Part shown: positions 1 to 9,788 of the stretch, one piece after another
How positions within the stretch are numbered: the first letter of the stretch is position 1
Layout of the letters: every line of letters begins with the position of its first letter
Source of the DNA: Rheinheimera tangshanensis
GTDB taxonomy: Bacteria; Pseudomonadota; Gammaproteobacteria; Enterobacterales; Alteromonadaceae
Assembly (NCBI RefSeq): GCF_014645135.1
Contig: NZ_BMLH01000002.1
Location: forward strand, 1-64,000
Direction of reading: 5' to 3'
DNA length: 64,000 nt
Notes under the pieces: generated by a model
Told to the model about the DNA's origin: nothing
Database searches by the model: none
Seen by the model: only the letters and a program-made list of their open reading frames with translations
Made by a program: the position numbers and the translations under genes

Positions 1-4
1 CAAT

Positions 5-68
5 AAAACCATATAAGGTAGTAATACGGCTGATACCTAGCAGAAAAAACCGTATAAGGTAGTATTGC
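5..68. repeat. two 23-bp imperfect direct repeats
   Basis: The stretch at 5-27 (AAAACCATATAAGGTAGTAA then TAC) returns at 46-68 with only a few changes (core TATAAGGTAGTA is identical), spaced 41 bp apart. Nothing here codes. Such spaced copies can be protein-binding sites or recombination sites, but no function can be assigned from the window, and the left edge cuts off the context. Confidence 0.5.
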
Positions 69-543
69 CAGCGTTCTTTACACGAAAGTCATCGTTGTTG
101 GTGAACGTTTGCTCTATTTTTGTAGATATTGAGGTTATTGGCGAGGCGCAAGTGCTGGCTTTGTGATTAATTGCATTTAATTTACCACCTTATTGCAATC
201 TGTCCGTACCACATGCTGTAAATTAATCGCACCACCACTTTGATGGAAAGTACCACTTCGTCGAATCTCGGCTTTGTGCCAAAAGCGGAAATTCACTGAG
301 ATTCGATTAAATCGGCGCTTTTCACTGAAAGCGGAGATTTCAGGACATTAGATGTACCTCTCGAATACTTAGAGGCAACAGCGCATTACCAATAAAAGTT
401 AACAATGCGAGGACTATTCATCGTACCTTTTAAGATATCACCGGTTTTTAGACTGAATCTAATTATATACGTTAATCAATGTTAACGTGCCGTCCTTAAA
501 AAGGTGCGTTTCTATAGAATTATGCGTTAACTTGCTTTTTTAA
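69..543. other. intergenic stretch without a recognisable gene
   Basis: No convincing reading frame is present. It contains short self-similar pieces around 283-345 (AAAGCGGAAATTC and AAAGCGGAGATTTC, with an inverted ATTCGATTAAAT between them) and a small inverted repeat CGTTAA/TTAACG at 470-487. The last part lies downstream of the minus-strand cyclase/phosphodiesterase gene and may hold its transcription end, but I see no strong stem with a T run. Confidence 0.4.
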
Positions 544-3420
544 CTAGCATCCATTCCGCAACTGGTCTGCTGGCATCGGTCTGCCAAGTAAATAGCCCTG
601 AAATGACTGGCAACCAGATTTAATTAAGAATTCCAGTTGCTCCTCTGTTTCAACACCTTCAGCGACGACTTCTAACTTCAAAGTTGAAGCCAGTGATAAT
701 ATCGTAGCGACTACTGCAGCATCTTCCTGAGAGTTGATCATGTTCTCAACAAATGAGCGGTCAATTTTCAGCGTATCTATAGGCAGTTTAGTCAGATAGT
801 TGAGTGATGAATAACCAGTACCAAAATCATCAAGTGAGAAGCGAATTCCTAGTGTACGCAGTTCTTTCATGGCTTTAATGGTTTCATCTACATTCACCTG
901 CAACATACTTTCCGTTATTTCCAGCTTTAATCGGTATGGATTAGCCCCATGTTCTTTCAACGTCATTTTTACTGTTTCAACGAAGTTTGGCTGTTGCAAT
1001 TGTCTTGCGCTTACGTTGACTGCGACAGTCCAGGCTGAGCGGCATTCATCTAGCGACCACCTAAAAAGCTGCTTACATGCAGTGTGCAATACCCAATTTC
1101 CAATATCTAAAATGAGATTGGATTGTTCAGCCAAAGGTATAAACTGTGCAGGAGATACCATTCCTAATGTCTTACTGTTCCAACGGATTAATGCCTCACT
1201 ACCTACAGTGGTTTTATTCTTGTTATAAATAGGCTGATAGAAGAGCATAAACTCGTGTTGATGAGTTGCAAGGCTCAGTTCTCGAAGCATTTCATTGCGT
1301 TTGTTTAGTTCAGCTTGTAATTCAGGGTCGAAGAAACTGACCTGATTTTTACCGTGAGCTTTTGACTGATACATAGCAATATCAGCTTGTTTTAAAAATT
1401 CAGAAGCGTCATGTTCAGAGCAATCGAATAAGGCGACACCTATACTTGGGGTAATATTCAGGCTTTGACCATCGAGAAGATAAGGTTCAGATAACGCAGC
1501 TCGAATTTGTTCTGCTTGTGCTGCTACTTTGATTGAGGCGTTTGATTTAGTCTGTTCAACACCAGTCATTAAAAGAACAAATTCATCACCACCTAGCCTC
1601 GCTGCTGTCTGAGTTAATCCTGTTTGTTGTTGCAGTCGTGAACCAACCTGTTTTAACAACTCGTCACCGGCAGTATGACCTAACGAATCATTTATATCTT
1701 TGAAGTTATCAAGGTCGATGAGCAGTAATGCATTTATAGCAGGAGTAAGGCTACTAGCATTACTAAATATTTTCTCCAGTTTTTCTTTTAATAAGCGCCT
1801 GTTTGGTAACGAAGTCAACTCGTCGTAATACGCGAGTCGTTGCGCTTCCTGCTCGGCAAATTTACGTTCCGTGATATCAGCTCTGATCGCGATATAGTGA
1901 GTTGGCTTCCCGTTTTTATCTACATACGGGACTATAGTCGTGTTCACCCAATACAATGAACCGTCTTTTGCTTTATTGCATATTTCGCCATGCCAAATTT
2001 TTCCTGTGGCTATAGTTTTCCACATTTGCTTAAAAAAGCACGGAGGATGCACTTTTGAGTTAATTAACTGGTGCGTATTACCAACCAGTTCATCTCTTGA
2101 ATATTGAGAAATCTCACAAAACTTACTATTAACTGACGTAATAACGCCTTTAGCATCGGTAAACGCAACAATGGCATGTTCATCCAGTGCTTTACGGAGT
2201 TTTTCAGTTTCCTGCAACGCTGCCAATTTTATTCGTTCAGCAGTTTCCTTCTCTGTTGTATCAACAACTAAGCAAAGTAAAGTTTCTATTTTATCTTCAG
2301 TATTTTTTTCGGGCACCATAATCACTTGGCGGTGGACTGTGGTGCCATTTGAGTAGGTGTATTCGAATTGAAACTCAACTTTATGGCCTGATAGCGTTTG
2401 CTCAAGGTGTGTCAGCATCAGCTCTAACACTTCTTTAGGTAACGAATCTCGAATGTTTCGCCCTATTTGAGGTGTATCAAAGATGTGTGACATACTCTGC
2501 ATATATGGATTGATATATAGATAGTTGAATGAACTATCAAACCGCATAATCCCCAAAGGAATATTGGATAAAATAGCATTCAGTTCTGCATCTTTTTTAT
2601 GGATTTTTGCTTCGGCCAATCTTGCTAACTGATAGGGACGCTTGAGCTCAGTCCAGTAAATTGCTCTGTAAATGAATACAGCTGAAAGTATTTTAAATAA
2701 GTGCCCGATAAGAAGACTGTAGTCTGATGGGGTAGCATAGTTTGTGAGTGTTAATGCGCAAAGCGCCATTGCGTAACATGAGCCAGCGAAATATAAATAC
2801 TGCCCACGATGACTATGCTTGTATTGCTGAAGAAAAATTAATGCCAACACTGAATTGCCAATAAAAAGGACATATTCAAAGTTTGTCTTAAACTGAGTAA
2901 CTCCAGTTCCTGGTATAAAAGTGGCTGGAAAACTATCTAAGTGATAAAGCCCTACGTAGCAGATAACAGCGGCAAGTAGCATTGCAGCCGATAGCCATAT
3001 TAATTTATGACCATGCAGCTTGAAGTGAAAGGAGATTGCTACCATTGCCATTAATTCTAGTGTCCTTGATGACAGCCAGAAAAAAATCGCTTTTTCGGTG
3101 GAGCTTTCTGTTATGAATATCGGCATACCTTGGTATGACAGCGAATGGATGTAATCAAGCAATGCAATCGTTGTGAAACTAAAGACAATAGTATTGGTAA
3201 AGCGACTTTTGGTTTCGTCCACCCGTTGAAACAAGATGGCGACAATTGAGACCGACACAAAAATGGAGGCAAGCTCCAATGTCAGATGAGTCAGCCATAA
3301 ATGATCAGTATCTAAACGGCCAAAATGGTCGGGCCAAGCAGAGACTGATACAAGCGCAAGGCTTAAGGTCACTAGCAAAAAAAGTGGCAATGGCACACTG
3401 CTGAACAGCCCCGATCTCAT
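544..3420 (-). CDS. membrane GGDEF-EAL cyclic-di-GMP enzyme with MASE3 and PAS domains
   Basis: About 958 residues. The N-terminal 260 residues hold several membrane helices and the DYIHSLSYQGMP signature typical of the MASE3 sensor domain. Two PAS domains follow (about 280-395 and 405-525), then a GGDEF domain with an intact LGGDEF motif, then an EAL domain with EALIRW, EITES, DDFGTGYSSL and EGVE motifs, so both a cyclase and a phosphodiesterase site look complete. No RxxD product-inhibition site is visible before GGDEF. It probably adjusts cyclic-di-GMP in response to a membrane or PAS-sensed signal. The ATG at 3420 is preferred over a TTG one codon earlier because GAGGT lies 8 bases upstream. 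It is followed on the same strand by nothing recognisable, and preceded by a PAS chemoreceptor gene 57 bases away, so the two may be co-expressed. The direction of net activity cannot be told. Confidence 0.88.
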   Translation of the reverse strand: MRSGLFSSVPLPLFLLVTLSLALVSVSAWPDHFGRLDTDHLWLTHLTLELASIFVSVSIVAILFQRVDETKSRFTNTIVFSFTTIALLDYIHSLSYQGMPIFITESSTEKAIFFWLSSRTLELMAMVAISFHFKLHGHKLIWLSAAMLLAAVICYVGLYHLDSFPATFIPGTGVTQFKTNFEYVLFIGNSVLALIFLQQYKHSHRGQYLYFAGSCYAMALCALTLTNYATPSDYSLLIGHLFKILSAVFIYRAIYWTELKRPYQLARLAEAKIHKKDAELNAILSNIPLGIMRFDSSFNYLYINPYMQSMSHIFDTPQIGRNIRDSLPKEVLELMLTHLEQTLSGHKVEFQFEYTYSNGTTVHRQVIMVPEKNTEDKIETLLCLVVDTTEKETAERIKLAALQETEKLRKALDEHAIVAFTDAKGVITSVNSKFCEISQYSRDELVGNTHQLINSKVHPPCFFKQMWKTIATGKIWHGEICNKAKDGSLYWVNTTIVPYVDKNGKPTHYIAIRADITERKFAEQEAQRLAYYDELTSLPNRRLLKEKLEKIFSNASSLTPAINALLLIDLDNFKDINDSLGHTAGDELLKQVGSRLQQQTGLTQTAARLGGDEFVLLMTGVEQTKSNASIKVAAQAEQIRAALSEPYLLDGQSLNITPSIGVALFDCSEHDASEFLKQADIAMYQSKAHGKNQVSFFDPELQAELNKRNEMLRELSLATHQHEFMLFYQPIYNKNKTTVGSEALIRWNSKTLGMVSPAQFIPLAEQSNLILDIGNWVLHTACKQLFRWSLDECRSAWTVAVNVSARQLQQPNFVETVKMTLKEHGANPYRLKLEITESMLQVNVDETIKAMKELRTLGIRFSLDDFGTGYSSLNYLTKLPIDTLKIDRSFVENMINSQEDAAVVATILSLASTLKLEVVAEGVETEEQLEFLIKSGCQSFQGYLLGRPMPADQLRNGC

Positions 3421-3477
3421 CAAATGACCTCTATCTCGAATGCTCCGATTAAATGATTTTTTGGTTTTGCTAAGCTG

Positions 3478-5031
3478 CTAGCGTTTAAAACGCACCACCA
3501 GTTCGTGCAATTCATCCGCTGTGGTTTTTAGCAAAGTAATAGAGTCAGAAGTATGATTGGCACTGTCTGAGCTTGTGCTTGCTAAATCAGAGATGTTCAC
3601 CACTTGTCTATTAATATCATCAGCCACATGAGCCTGCTCCTCCACTGCGGCAGCCATTTGGGTCGACATGTGTGCTATTTGTTCTACTGCGTCCGAGATA
3701 CCATTAAGCATCTTGCCACTCTCTAACACCTTTAACAGGCCTTCATCTGCTGCTTGCGTACCTAAGTTTGCAGTATCTACTGCATTTTGAGCCTTAGACG
3801 TTAGTTGCTGTACAATAGAGTAGATTTCACGAGTGGATTCCTGAGTTCGTTTAGCAAGGTTACGTACTTCATCGGCGACTACGGCAAACCCTCGGCCTTG
3901 CTCACCAGCTCTTGCGGCCTCTATGGCTGCATTAAGCGCTAGTAAGTTGGTTTGATCTGCAATTTGTTCGATGATTTGAGCCGCTTGGGCAATTAGACTG
4001 GTTTGCTCTGATACTTCCGCTACTGATGTACTGATATCCGATACCGTATCTCTGAGCTTTTGAATGGATTGGCGCGTGACTTCGGCCACTTCATTGCCTT
4101 TGACAGCCAAATCATTGGCAATATCTGCGTGACTGGCAGTGTCAGACACATGCTTAGATACCTCCGCTATGGTCGTGGTCATTTCATTCATCGCTGTTGC
4201 TACTTGAAATGTTTCTGCTTGTTGCCTTTCTATCTCGCTGCAGGTTTTCAGCGTGAGTTGATAGCCTTGTTCTGACTCTTTTGCCACATTAAGCGCCGCA
4301 TTTTCGATACGGGTAATTATTGTTCCTAGATGTGCAGCCTGGCTTAACATTGCAACTTTTAGCATGCCCAGTGTGCCAAGAGAGTCTGTATATGTTTGTG
4401 CTGCTAGTTCATGTGAAAAGCTACTTGCCAACATTTCATTTAGCGATTGGAGCGTGCGTTGATTTTTTAGCGATACCAACACGGCATAAATTAAAACAGA
4501 AGGCACAAGTAGTAATTCAGATAACGTTTGAAAGCCCACTAAAAATAGAATCAAGCACAGCACCAGTGCACTGATAAGTACCCAGTTCGTTTTCGATATC
4601 AAAGGAGCTTTGGCTAATGGTTTTCCGGCATTAATCTTTGCATAAAGCGCTTCTGCTCTGACAACGTCTTCGCGCTTAGGGCAAGAGCGTACCGATTCAT
4701 AACCTACAACCCTGCCTTTTTCAGTGACCGGTGTGACATAAGCATCTACCCAATAATAATCACCATTTTTACAACGATTCTTGACCAAGCCCATCCATGG
4801 TTTTCCGGCTTTGAGGTGAGTCCACATCACTTCAAATGCCGCCGCTGGCATTTCTGGGTGCCGGACAAGATTATGTGGTTTACCAATCAGCTCATTTTTT
4901 TCATAACCGCTGACCTCAACAAACGCATCATTGCATTCCACAATAGTGCCTTTTGTGTCAGTCACAGAAATTAATTTCGTCGAAATAGGAAAGGTTCTTT
5001 CGTTTCTGGTGATAGGCTGGTTATTTCGCAT
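3478..5031 (-). CDS. Aer-like PAS-containing methyl-accepting chemotaxis protein
   Basis: About 517 residues. An N-terminal PAS domain (roughly residues 15-125, with [20 protein letters not shown]) is typical of Aer-type energy/redox receptors that bind FAD. One hydrophobic hairpin around 150-190 anchors it in the membrane, and the C-terminal half is a standard MCP signalling helix bundle with the [20 protein letters not shown] hairpin that contacts CheA and CheW. It should steer swimming according to redox or oxygen. The ATG at 5031 has AAGGAG six bases upstream, while the longer reading to 5067 has no ribosome site, so I use the shorter start. The PAS ligand is inferred from the family, not seen. 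Confidence 0.88.
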   Translation of the reverse strand: MRNNQPITRNERTFPISTKLISVTDTKGTIVECNDAFVEVSGYEKNELIGKPHNLVRHPEMPAAAFEVMWTHLKAGKPWMGLVKNRCKNGDYYWVDAYVTPVTEKGRVVGYESVRSCPKREDVVRAEALYAKINAGKPLAKAPLISKTNWVLISALVLCLILFLVGFQTLSELLLVPSVLIYAVLVSLKNQRTLQSLNEMLASSFSHELAAQTYTDSLGTLGMLKVAMLSQAAHLGTIITRIENAALNVAKESEQGYQLTLKTCSEIERQQAETFQVATAMNEMTTTIAEVSKHVSDTASHADIANDLAVKGNEVAEVTRQSIQKLRDTVSDISTSVAEVSEQTSLIAQAAQIIEQIADQTNLLALNAAIEAARAGEQGRGFAVVADEVRNLAKRTQESTREIYSIVQQLTSKAQNAVDTANLGTQAADEGLLKVLESGKMLNGISDAVEQIAHMSTQMAAAVEEQAHVADDINRQVVNISDLASTSSDSANHTSDSITLLKTTADELHELVVRFKR

Positions 5032-5201
5032 AGATACTCCTTGTATGACACTGCGCTGAATAACCATAGTCTAATATTGATTAGGTAGGTGCTGCTAATT
5101 AAATTTGAGTATTTTTAAGCCAAAAATGAAGATTTACAAATACTGTTTCATGTAGAGGTAATTTGTTGTTTTTTATGTACTTTAAAAGTGAAATCAGTGT
5201 G

Positions 5202-5756
5202 TCAGAAAAGCAGTTTACTAATGAGTGACTCTAAGTAGACTGAATATTCCTCGTAATTAAAAGGTGAATTCGCGATGCCCATTATTGGAACGAGGCCGTT
5301 AATTATGCTCGTGATTGTCAACAAGGCATAAATAGTTTGAGATTGCTTTTCAGTTCCTTCGTTGCCTGAGAGCCGAAGATGCACCTCTACAGGCATTTTA
5401 TAGAGCTGTGCGAGGTGCATTGCTATATTCGTGTTTCCTAATGCATTGCTCCATATAAAAATCATGATTTTAACGAGTTTAGGGCTTCGAGCGTCCTCTA
5501 GCAGAAATCTCAGGAATTTTTTCGAGATCAGCTCTCCTTTGTTTTTTCCCGATTCAAAGTCGAAGTTTGAAGTAGATGTGTATCTAAGGATCAGTCGTTC
5601 AACGACTGACTCCACCAAATCCTCACGTTTTGGATAGTAATAAGTGACATTACCCTGTGATATCCCCAATGCTTTGGCGACCTTAGCCACCGAGAAATGC
5701 AAAGGGTCTCCGGTCTCAATCAGATTTATCGCAGCGTCAATAATACGCTCTTTCAT
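5202..5756 (-). CDS. TetR/AcrR family transcriptional regulator
   Basis: 184 residues. The first 55 residues form a TetR-type helix-turn-helix (AKALGISQGNVTYYYPKREDLVESVVERL), where the YYxxKxxL pattern is diagnostic. The remaining 130 residues are a variable ligand-binding domain with no recognised ligand. The ribosome site before the ATG is weak. The gene start lies only about 54 bases from the left end of an IS5-type element, so its native promoter, and perhaps a divergent partner gene, have been separated from it. No target gene is obvious nearby. Confidence 0.85.
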   Translation of the reverse strand: MKERIIDAAINLIETGDPLHFSVAKVAKALGISQGNVTYYYPKREDLVESVVERLILRYTSTSNFDFESGKNKGELISKKFLRFLLEDARSPKLVKIMIFIWSNALGNTNIAMHLAQLYKMPVEVHLRLSGNEGTEKQSQTIYALLTITSIINGLVPIMGIANSPFNYEEYSVYLESLISKLLF

Positions 5757-5908
5757 TTAGAAGCAGTCCATCAGCAGATAAAACATTTTCAGTTGACAAG
5801 TTTAGCATTCTAGAGGCTGTTGATCTTTGAGCAAAAAACAAGCGGCATAGCAACAAGGTATAATGGTTTCGCCAAAAATCAAAAATACCACCGAGAACGG
5901 ACGTTGCT

Positions 5909-6667
5909 ATGCCACGAACAATGTTAACAGATAAAGCTTGGGAAACCCTAAAGCAAATCCTTAAAGAAACAGGACGTGTTTACAATAAATATGAACACCG
6001 AGATACGTTAGAAGGCATACTTTATCGAATGCGAACCGGTATTCAATGGCGCGATTTACCTGAAAAATTTGGTCGTTGGAACTCTGTATTTCGGCGATTT
6101 AATCTTTGGTCAAAAAAAGGGGTGTTAAGAGAACTGTTTCAACGCATATCTTCCGATAATGACCCTGAATGGTTGTTTATTGATGGGAGCATTGTAAAAG
6201 CGCATCAAGACAGTAGCGGGGCAGCCAGTCGTTCAGATGAAGCGATAGGAAAAAGTCGCGGAGGCAGTTCTACAAAAATCCATCTCGCAGTAGATAGCGG
6301 TGGACTTCCTGTTTATTTTGAAATATCAGGTGGACAGGTAAATGACATAATTCATGCTCAAAGCCTGATATCTGAGGCACCAAAGTCATACTACGTTACT
6401 GCTGATAAAGGCTATGACAGTAATCAACTAAGAACCTTTATTAAGACAAATGGCGGCGTTGCGAATATTCCCAGAAGAGAGAACAGTAAAATAGGGAATG
6501 TTCATATGGATTGGTGCCTCTATAAGTATCGCCACTTGGTTGAGAACGCTTTTTTAAAAATCAAGAGATTCAGAGGTATAGCTACACGCTACGACAAATT
6601 GGCTAGAAACTATGCCAGCAATGTTGCGTTAGCCTTTGTGATGATGTGGTTGCCAATGCATTGCTGA
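5909..6667 (+). CDS. IS5-family DDE transposase
   Basis: 252 residues, a full-length single-frame transposase. It has the N-terminal DUF4096-like region (RMRTGIQWRDLPEKFG) and the catalytic domain with the three acidic residues in recognisable settings: D in FIDGSIVKAH, D in TADKGYDS and E in HLVENAFLKIKRFRG. These cut and rejoin DNA at the element's inverted ends. No frameshift or missing catalytic residue is seen, so it could be active. Several related bacteria carry such elements in many copies, but no second copy lies in this window. Confidence 0.93.
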   Translation: MPRTMLTDKAWETLKQILKETGRVYNKYEHRDTLEGILYRMRTGIQWRDLPEKFGRWNSVFRRFNLWSKKGVLRELFQRISSDNDPEWLFIDGSIVKAHQDSSGAASRSDEAIGKSRGGSSTKIHLAVDSGGLPVYFEISGGQVNDIIHAQSLISEAPKSYYVTADKGYDSNQLRTFIKTNGGVANIPRRENSKIGNVHMDWCLYKYRHLVENAFLKIKRFRGIATRYDKLARNYASNVALAFVMMWLPMHC

Positions 6668-6679
6668 GGAAAAGATTGT

Positions 6680-6746
6680 GGGAGCCTCAACAGTGCTTGG
6701 CTCTAAAAAGAGAAAAACACTGTTATTCGCTTTTTTATACGCTCCC
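6680..6746. terminator. imperfect long stem-loop after the transposase
   Basis: Two nested inverted pairs, GGGAGC (6680-6685) with GCTCCC (6741-6746) and AACAGTG (6689-6695) with CACTGTT (6718-6724), enclose A/T-rich spacers. It starts 13 bases after the transposase stop and could end its transcription or be part of an old element end. Confidence 0.4.
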
Positions 6747-6802
6747 AAACACCCCAAAAACAAAAAATTGGTCATCCACGGATGACGAGATTTGGACACT
6801 TT

Positions 6803-6875
6803 AAAATGACTACCGTTATAACTGTAATATATACCAAGGTAGGATTTTCGACCTTTTTCAAAATGACTACCGTTA
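6803..6875. repeat. 16-bp perfect direct repeat inside the IS 3' region
   Basis: AAAATGACTACCGTTA occurs at 6803-6818 and again, unchanged, at 6860-6875, a 57-bp period. Both copies sit between the transposase stop and the right inverted repeat. They do not code for anything visible and are unexplained by the standard structure of IS5 elements. Confidence 0.6.
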
Positions 6876-6969
6876 CAAAGGGTACTTTATCTTAGGCCAC
6901 CAAAAAATAGTCATCAGACATGCCGATGAGAATGTGTGCAAAATATATACAAAGATCAACAGGCTCTAG

Positions 6970-7476
6970 ACTTTTTAGTTCATTTTTTTACTGATCTCAG
7001 TCAATACGTCTCGTATTCATTAATGTGGTCTGAATGGCTCGGTAAAGTGAGAGGACTAAAAAGTGAAGATACCCCACCAAGACAAAAATATGGTCACAGA
7101 GGCTTCGGCTATAAAGTGTGCGCCGGATTTAAGAAAGTAATAGCATAGACATGGATTTCGAAGAAGCGCCTCTTATCTTTGTATTTCTAGGTTCCTGCTA
7201 AATCGAACGTCTGTAATTAAGGCAAAGCAGAGATTCGTTTTTCACGAGCGGCCTGATCTGAATAGCTGCTTTTCGCTCATAGCTGACGGTCAATTCATTG
7301 GATCATTGCTGAAACTGGTGGTTATGTGAAAAAGCAACTGGCGGTAAATAGCCAGTGATCTTAGTGGTAAATTAGGGGGTGTTTTGCAGCTATGGCTTAT
7401 CAGATAACACTTTCCACATTTACTTGAGAGCCTACTTGTGTCGGTGGTTTATTTGAATTGCACTATTCAAACCATT
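6970..7476. other. non-coding stretch between IS element and ginD of the first island module
   Basis: A 70-codon open frame (6936-7148) begins inside the IS inverted repeat. It shows no family features and is not accepted as a gene. The rest has stops in all frames. It includes a run near 7255-7300 (TGCTTTTCGCTCATAGCTGA) of a kind I associate with decayed intergenic DNA in marine gammaproteobacteria. No attachment-like repeat shared with the ginA side was found. Confidence 0.4.
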
Positions 7477-7878
7477 TTATTCGGAGAACTGCACCACGTT
7501 AGATGGCTGTATTCGTGTTGCTGTTTTATGGCGATGCAGCTCCCATGTTAGCTGTGCCACTGATGTTGCCATAACAGACAACTCCTTTTTCAGTTGTTCA
7601 TTTTCGTCCTGCAAGCGCTTATTACGGTCTATAAGTTCGTCGTATTTATTCCTCTCTACCTGTTTTTTATCTGTACGTGCCGCAGACTTCTTTGCTAGCT
7701 CAGGGTTGGGGTGGTATCGCTCTTTCTCTAACATCACCATTTCGAGTATGGCTGGGTGATTTTTACACGACCCATTGCCCACACCAGCTCTTTTTTCAAC
7801 TGCAAACGGACTGATTTTTTTACCTTCTCTTTTAAGTTCTTCGAAGGCGTTAAGCAGCTTGGTTCTCACATCTGTCAT
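7477..7878 (-). CDS. GinD-like small coiled-coil protein (first module)
   Basis: 133 residues. The first half has a helix-rich putative DNA-binding part (SPFAVEKRAGVGNGSCKNHPAIL), followed by a lysine-rich stretch and a clear coiled coil around residues 75-115 (YDELIDRNKRLQDENEQLKK). Short proteins of this build follow the three recombinases in GInt islands (GinD) and follow TnpA and TnpB in Tn554 relatives (TnpC), where they help recombination. Its ATG overlaps the ginC stop by one base (TAATG), so it is translated with the recombinases. Function is inferred from position and shape, with no catalytic motif. Confidence 0.72.
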   Translation of the reverse strand: MTDVRTKLLNAFEELKREGKKISPFAVEKRAGVGNGSCKNHPAILEMVMLEKERYHPNPELAKKSAARTDKKQVERNKYDELIDRNKRLQDENEQLKKELSVMATSVAQLTWELHRHKTATRIQPSNVVQFSE

Positions 7879-9785
7879 TACAATGCTCCCAAGTTGAACC
7901 GTTCAAATGCTATGTTATGGTCACGCATGACCTTCTCCGCAGATCGGATGTCTGTAAGCTCTCTAGCTAGAGTGTTTTGGTTATAAAACCCCATCTCTTT
8001 CATTTGCTGAATTTTATGACCGATACGCTTGTGCCTTTCTTGCCAACGAAGGGCTTCGTCATGGTTGATATTGAGGTTTTCACAATCTCGCCCTACGCAA
8101 CTGGAAGGCTCAAATAAATGATTCATACTGCACTTAAAGCCAGCAAAGCATCGGCCAAAGCCCGTTGATTTATTTGCCCCTTTGGTTTCCTTGACAAGCT
8201 GTTCGAATTGTCTGTCGGTTAATACCTTTGGGTTGCCCTCGAACGCCTTCATAAACCCACCAGATTGCGCTTCTGGATGGTCGAACATATCTCGCAAATA
8301 CGTTTTGTGGCTTTCCATTTCAGCATCTTCCACTAATTTTTTCACATTAGCTGGATTCACTATCCCTAATAGCGTCAACACCTCAGCATGACTGGAATAA
8401 ATCGCAGTCATGGCGAGGCTGATATGCTTAAACTGATGCTTCAACGCAGCGAGCGTTACCAATCCATTTCCTACCACAAAGTGAGCGAAGGTGCGTCTCA
8501 ATGAATGCGCTGAAAAATGCCAATAAAACGAGCCATCTGCTCGTGATTTAACAGGACTGTATCGATCAGATATAACAGGATTAAGCAAACGGTACACTTC
8601 ATCCATCTCATCGGGTACATAGGTAATATCAAGGTGTTTTGAATAGTTAGTAAAAACGCCCCTAATATTGCATAAATTAAGAACAATATCGGCAGTTTGG
8701 CTACTAATGTTCTCTCCATGCCTGCCAGCATCGAAGCTAAAACGCGGTGAGCTGTGAATATCGCCCTTGACGGAGCGATAGTCATCATTTAACTCGGTTA
8801 AGATGGCGAGCGCCTTTTTACAGATAGGAGCGCAAGCCCACACATCTTCTCGGGGCAATTTTTCTAACTTACGAGTCCATGATCGCAGTGTACATAACGT
8901 AACGCCATCAAGGTTAACCTCTTTGTAAGAGGTCGAGTCGATTTGTGTTAACTCGCTGATGCGCATCCCTGTAAAGGCCGATAATGTGAAAAAGCAAGAG
9001 CCCTCTATCGTTTTGAATTCATGAAAAGCTTGCCACTCAGTCATTTGATATTTTTTAGCATAAGTCTTTACGTCGCGCAGGTCTTTGAGCTTGCTGTAAG
9101 CCTCATCAACGTCCTTCACCAAGCGCCCCATTAATTGTTCGTAAATTACGGGAATAACAGTTGGGTAGTGGCCAATACTTGAGCTGGAAAACTGCTTTGC
9201 GAATTGCTTTAAGGTTTTTCCTTCGGGAATGCCAAGCCAAAAGTGCCGCTTTTCTGGAAAGTGCTGGTTGACATGAGTGAGAGCGCTCAGGGATTTCAAC
9301 AGAGACCATATTGTTCCTTCAGGGCTCGCTTTTTGCTCATGAAATAATTGACTCAAAACCAGCTCATTACGGAGTAAAGCCAAAGAACTTACTGATGTAC
9401 CTTTAAGTGCCCTCAACGCATAATTTGCTGATTTTGCTACATCTACACAATAGCTTAATTTTCGGAAAGTATTGCCTTCCATATGAAGTAAATCGCCCTT
9501 TGCACCCCAAATTAAAAAGTAAACGCGCTGCTTAAGTTCAATCAGCAATTCAGGTTGGTGCTTTTCAGGATGGAAATTTATCTGATATCTTGATTTGATC
9601 TCTCTCGTGACGTTAAAAAACGCATTGAAATCCCATGTATCATCACGGAAATAGGAAACAGGCTTGCCGACTTTATCGACACTAACTACCGTATTGTCAT
9701 CAGGCATGACGAACTCGCCCGATGCACTTGATGGAGGTAGTGCGTGCTGTGAAAACTTTTGGGTATCGTGGCTAACATTGAACAT
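7878..9785 (-). CDS. GinC-like large tyrosine recombinase (first module)
   Basis: 635 residues, much longer than a phage integrase. The catalytic domain lies roughly at 250-480: the first arginine is R275 in FTGMRISEL, the box II motif is HSLRRTF near 430, and a tyrosine follows in LAMTAIYSS. A cysteine cluster follows at about 555-580 (CFAGFKC, then C and C further on), probably binding zinc. It is the third recombinase of the operon, three bases after ginB. It should take part in excision and integration of the surrounding island. Assignment to the GInt family rests on operon layout and protein sizes recalled for that family. Confidence 0.78.
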   Translation of the reverse strand: MFNVSHDTQKFSQHALPPSSASGEFVMPDDNTVVSVDKVGKPVSYFRDDTWDFNAFFNVTREIKSRYQINFHPEKHQPELLIELKQRVYFLIWGAKGDLLHMEGNTFRKLSYCVDVAKSANYALRALKGTSVSSLALLRNELVLSQLFHEQKASPEGTIWSLLKSLSALTHVNQHFPEKRHFWLGIPEGKTLKQFAKQFSSSSIGHYPTVIPVIYEQLMGRLVKDVDEAYSKLKDLRDVKTYAKKYQMTEWQAFHEFKTIEGSCFFTLSAFTGMRISELTQIDSTSYKEVNLDGVTLCTLRSWTRKLEKLPREDVWACAPICKKALAILTELNDDYRSVKGDIHSSPRFSFDAGRHGENISSQTADIVLNLCNIRGVFTNYSKHLDITYVPDEMDEVYRLLNPVISDRYSPVKSRADGSFYWHFSAHSLRRTFAHFVVGNGLVTLAALKHQFKHISLAMTAIYSSHAEVLTLLGIVNPANVKKLVEDAEMESHKTYLRDMFDHPEAQSGGFMKAFEGNPKVLTDRQFEQLVKETKGANKSTGFGRCFAGFKCSMNHLFEPSSCVGRDCENLNINHDEALRWQERHKRIGHKIQQMKEMGFYNQNTLARELTDIRSAEKVMRDHNIAFERFNLGAL

Positions 9786-9788
9786 CGC

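Larger units (their letters stand above)
5810..6969 (+). mobile_element. IS5-family insertion element with long 3' region
   Basis: The left end at 5810-5829 reads CTAGAGGCTGTTGATCTTTG. The reverse complement of 6950-6969 matches it at 19 of 20 positions, both ends opening with CTAG, a target type used by IS5 relatives. Between them lies one complete DDE transposase gene. The transposase ends about 300 bases before the right repeat, which is long for this family (most are near 0.85-0.9 kb). A weaker alternative right end is at 6671-6687 (AAAGAT, 6 unmatched bases, AGCCTC). The element may therefore be a normal copy plus an old remnant, or a long variant. It lies upstream of the tetR gene. Confidence 0.75.

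Noticed and set aside
6936-7148. A 70-codon plus-strand frame next to the IS right end
   Set aside because: It starts inside the inverted repeat, has no ribosome site or family features, and most likely reads through by chance.
7255-7300. Possible shared attachment repeat left of ginD in the first module
   Set aside because: No stretch longer than chance matches the AATCTAAT array on the ginA side.
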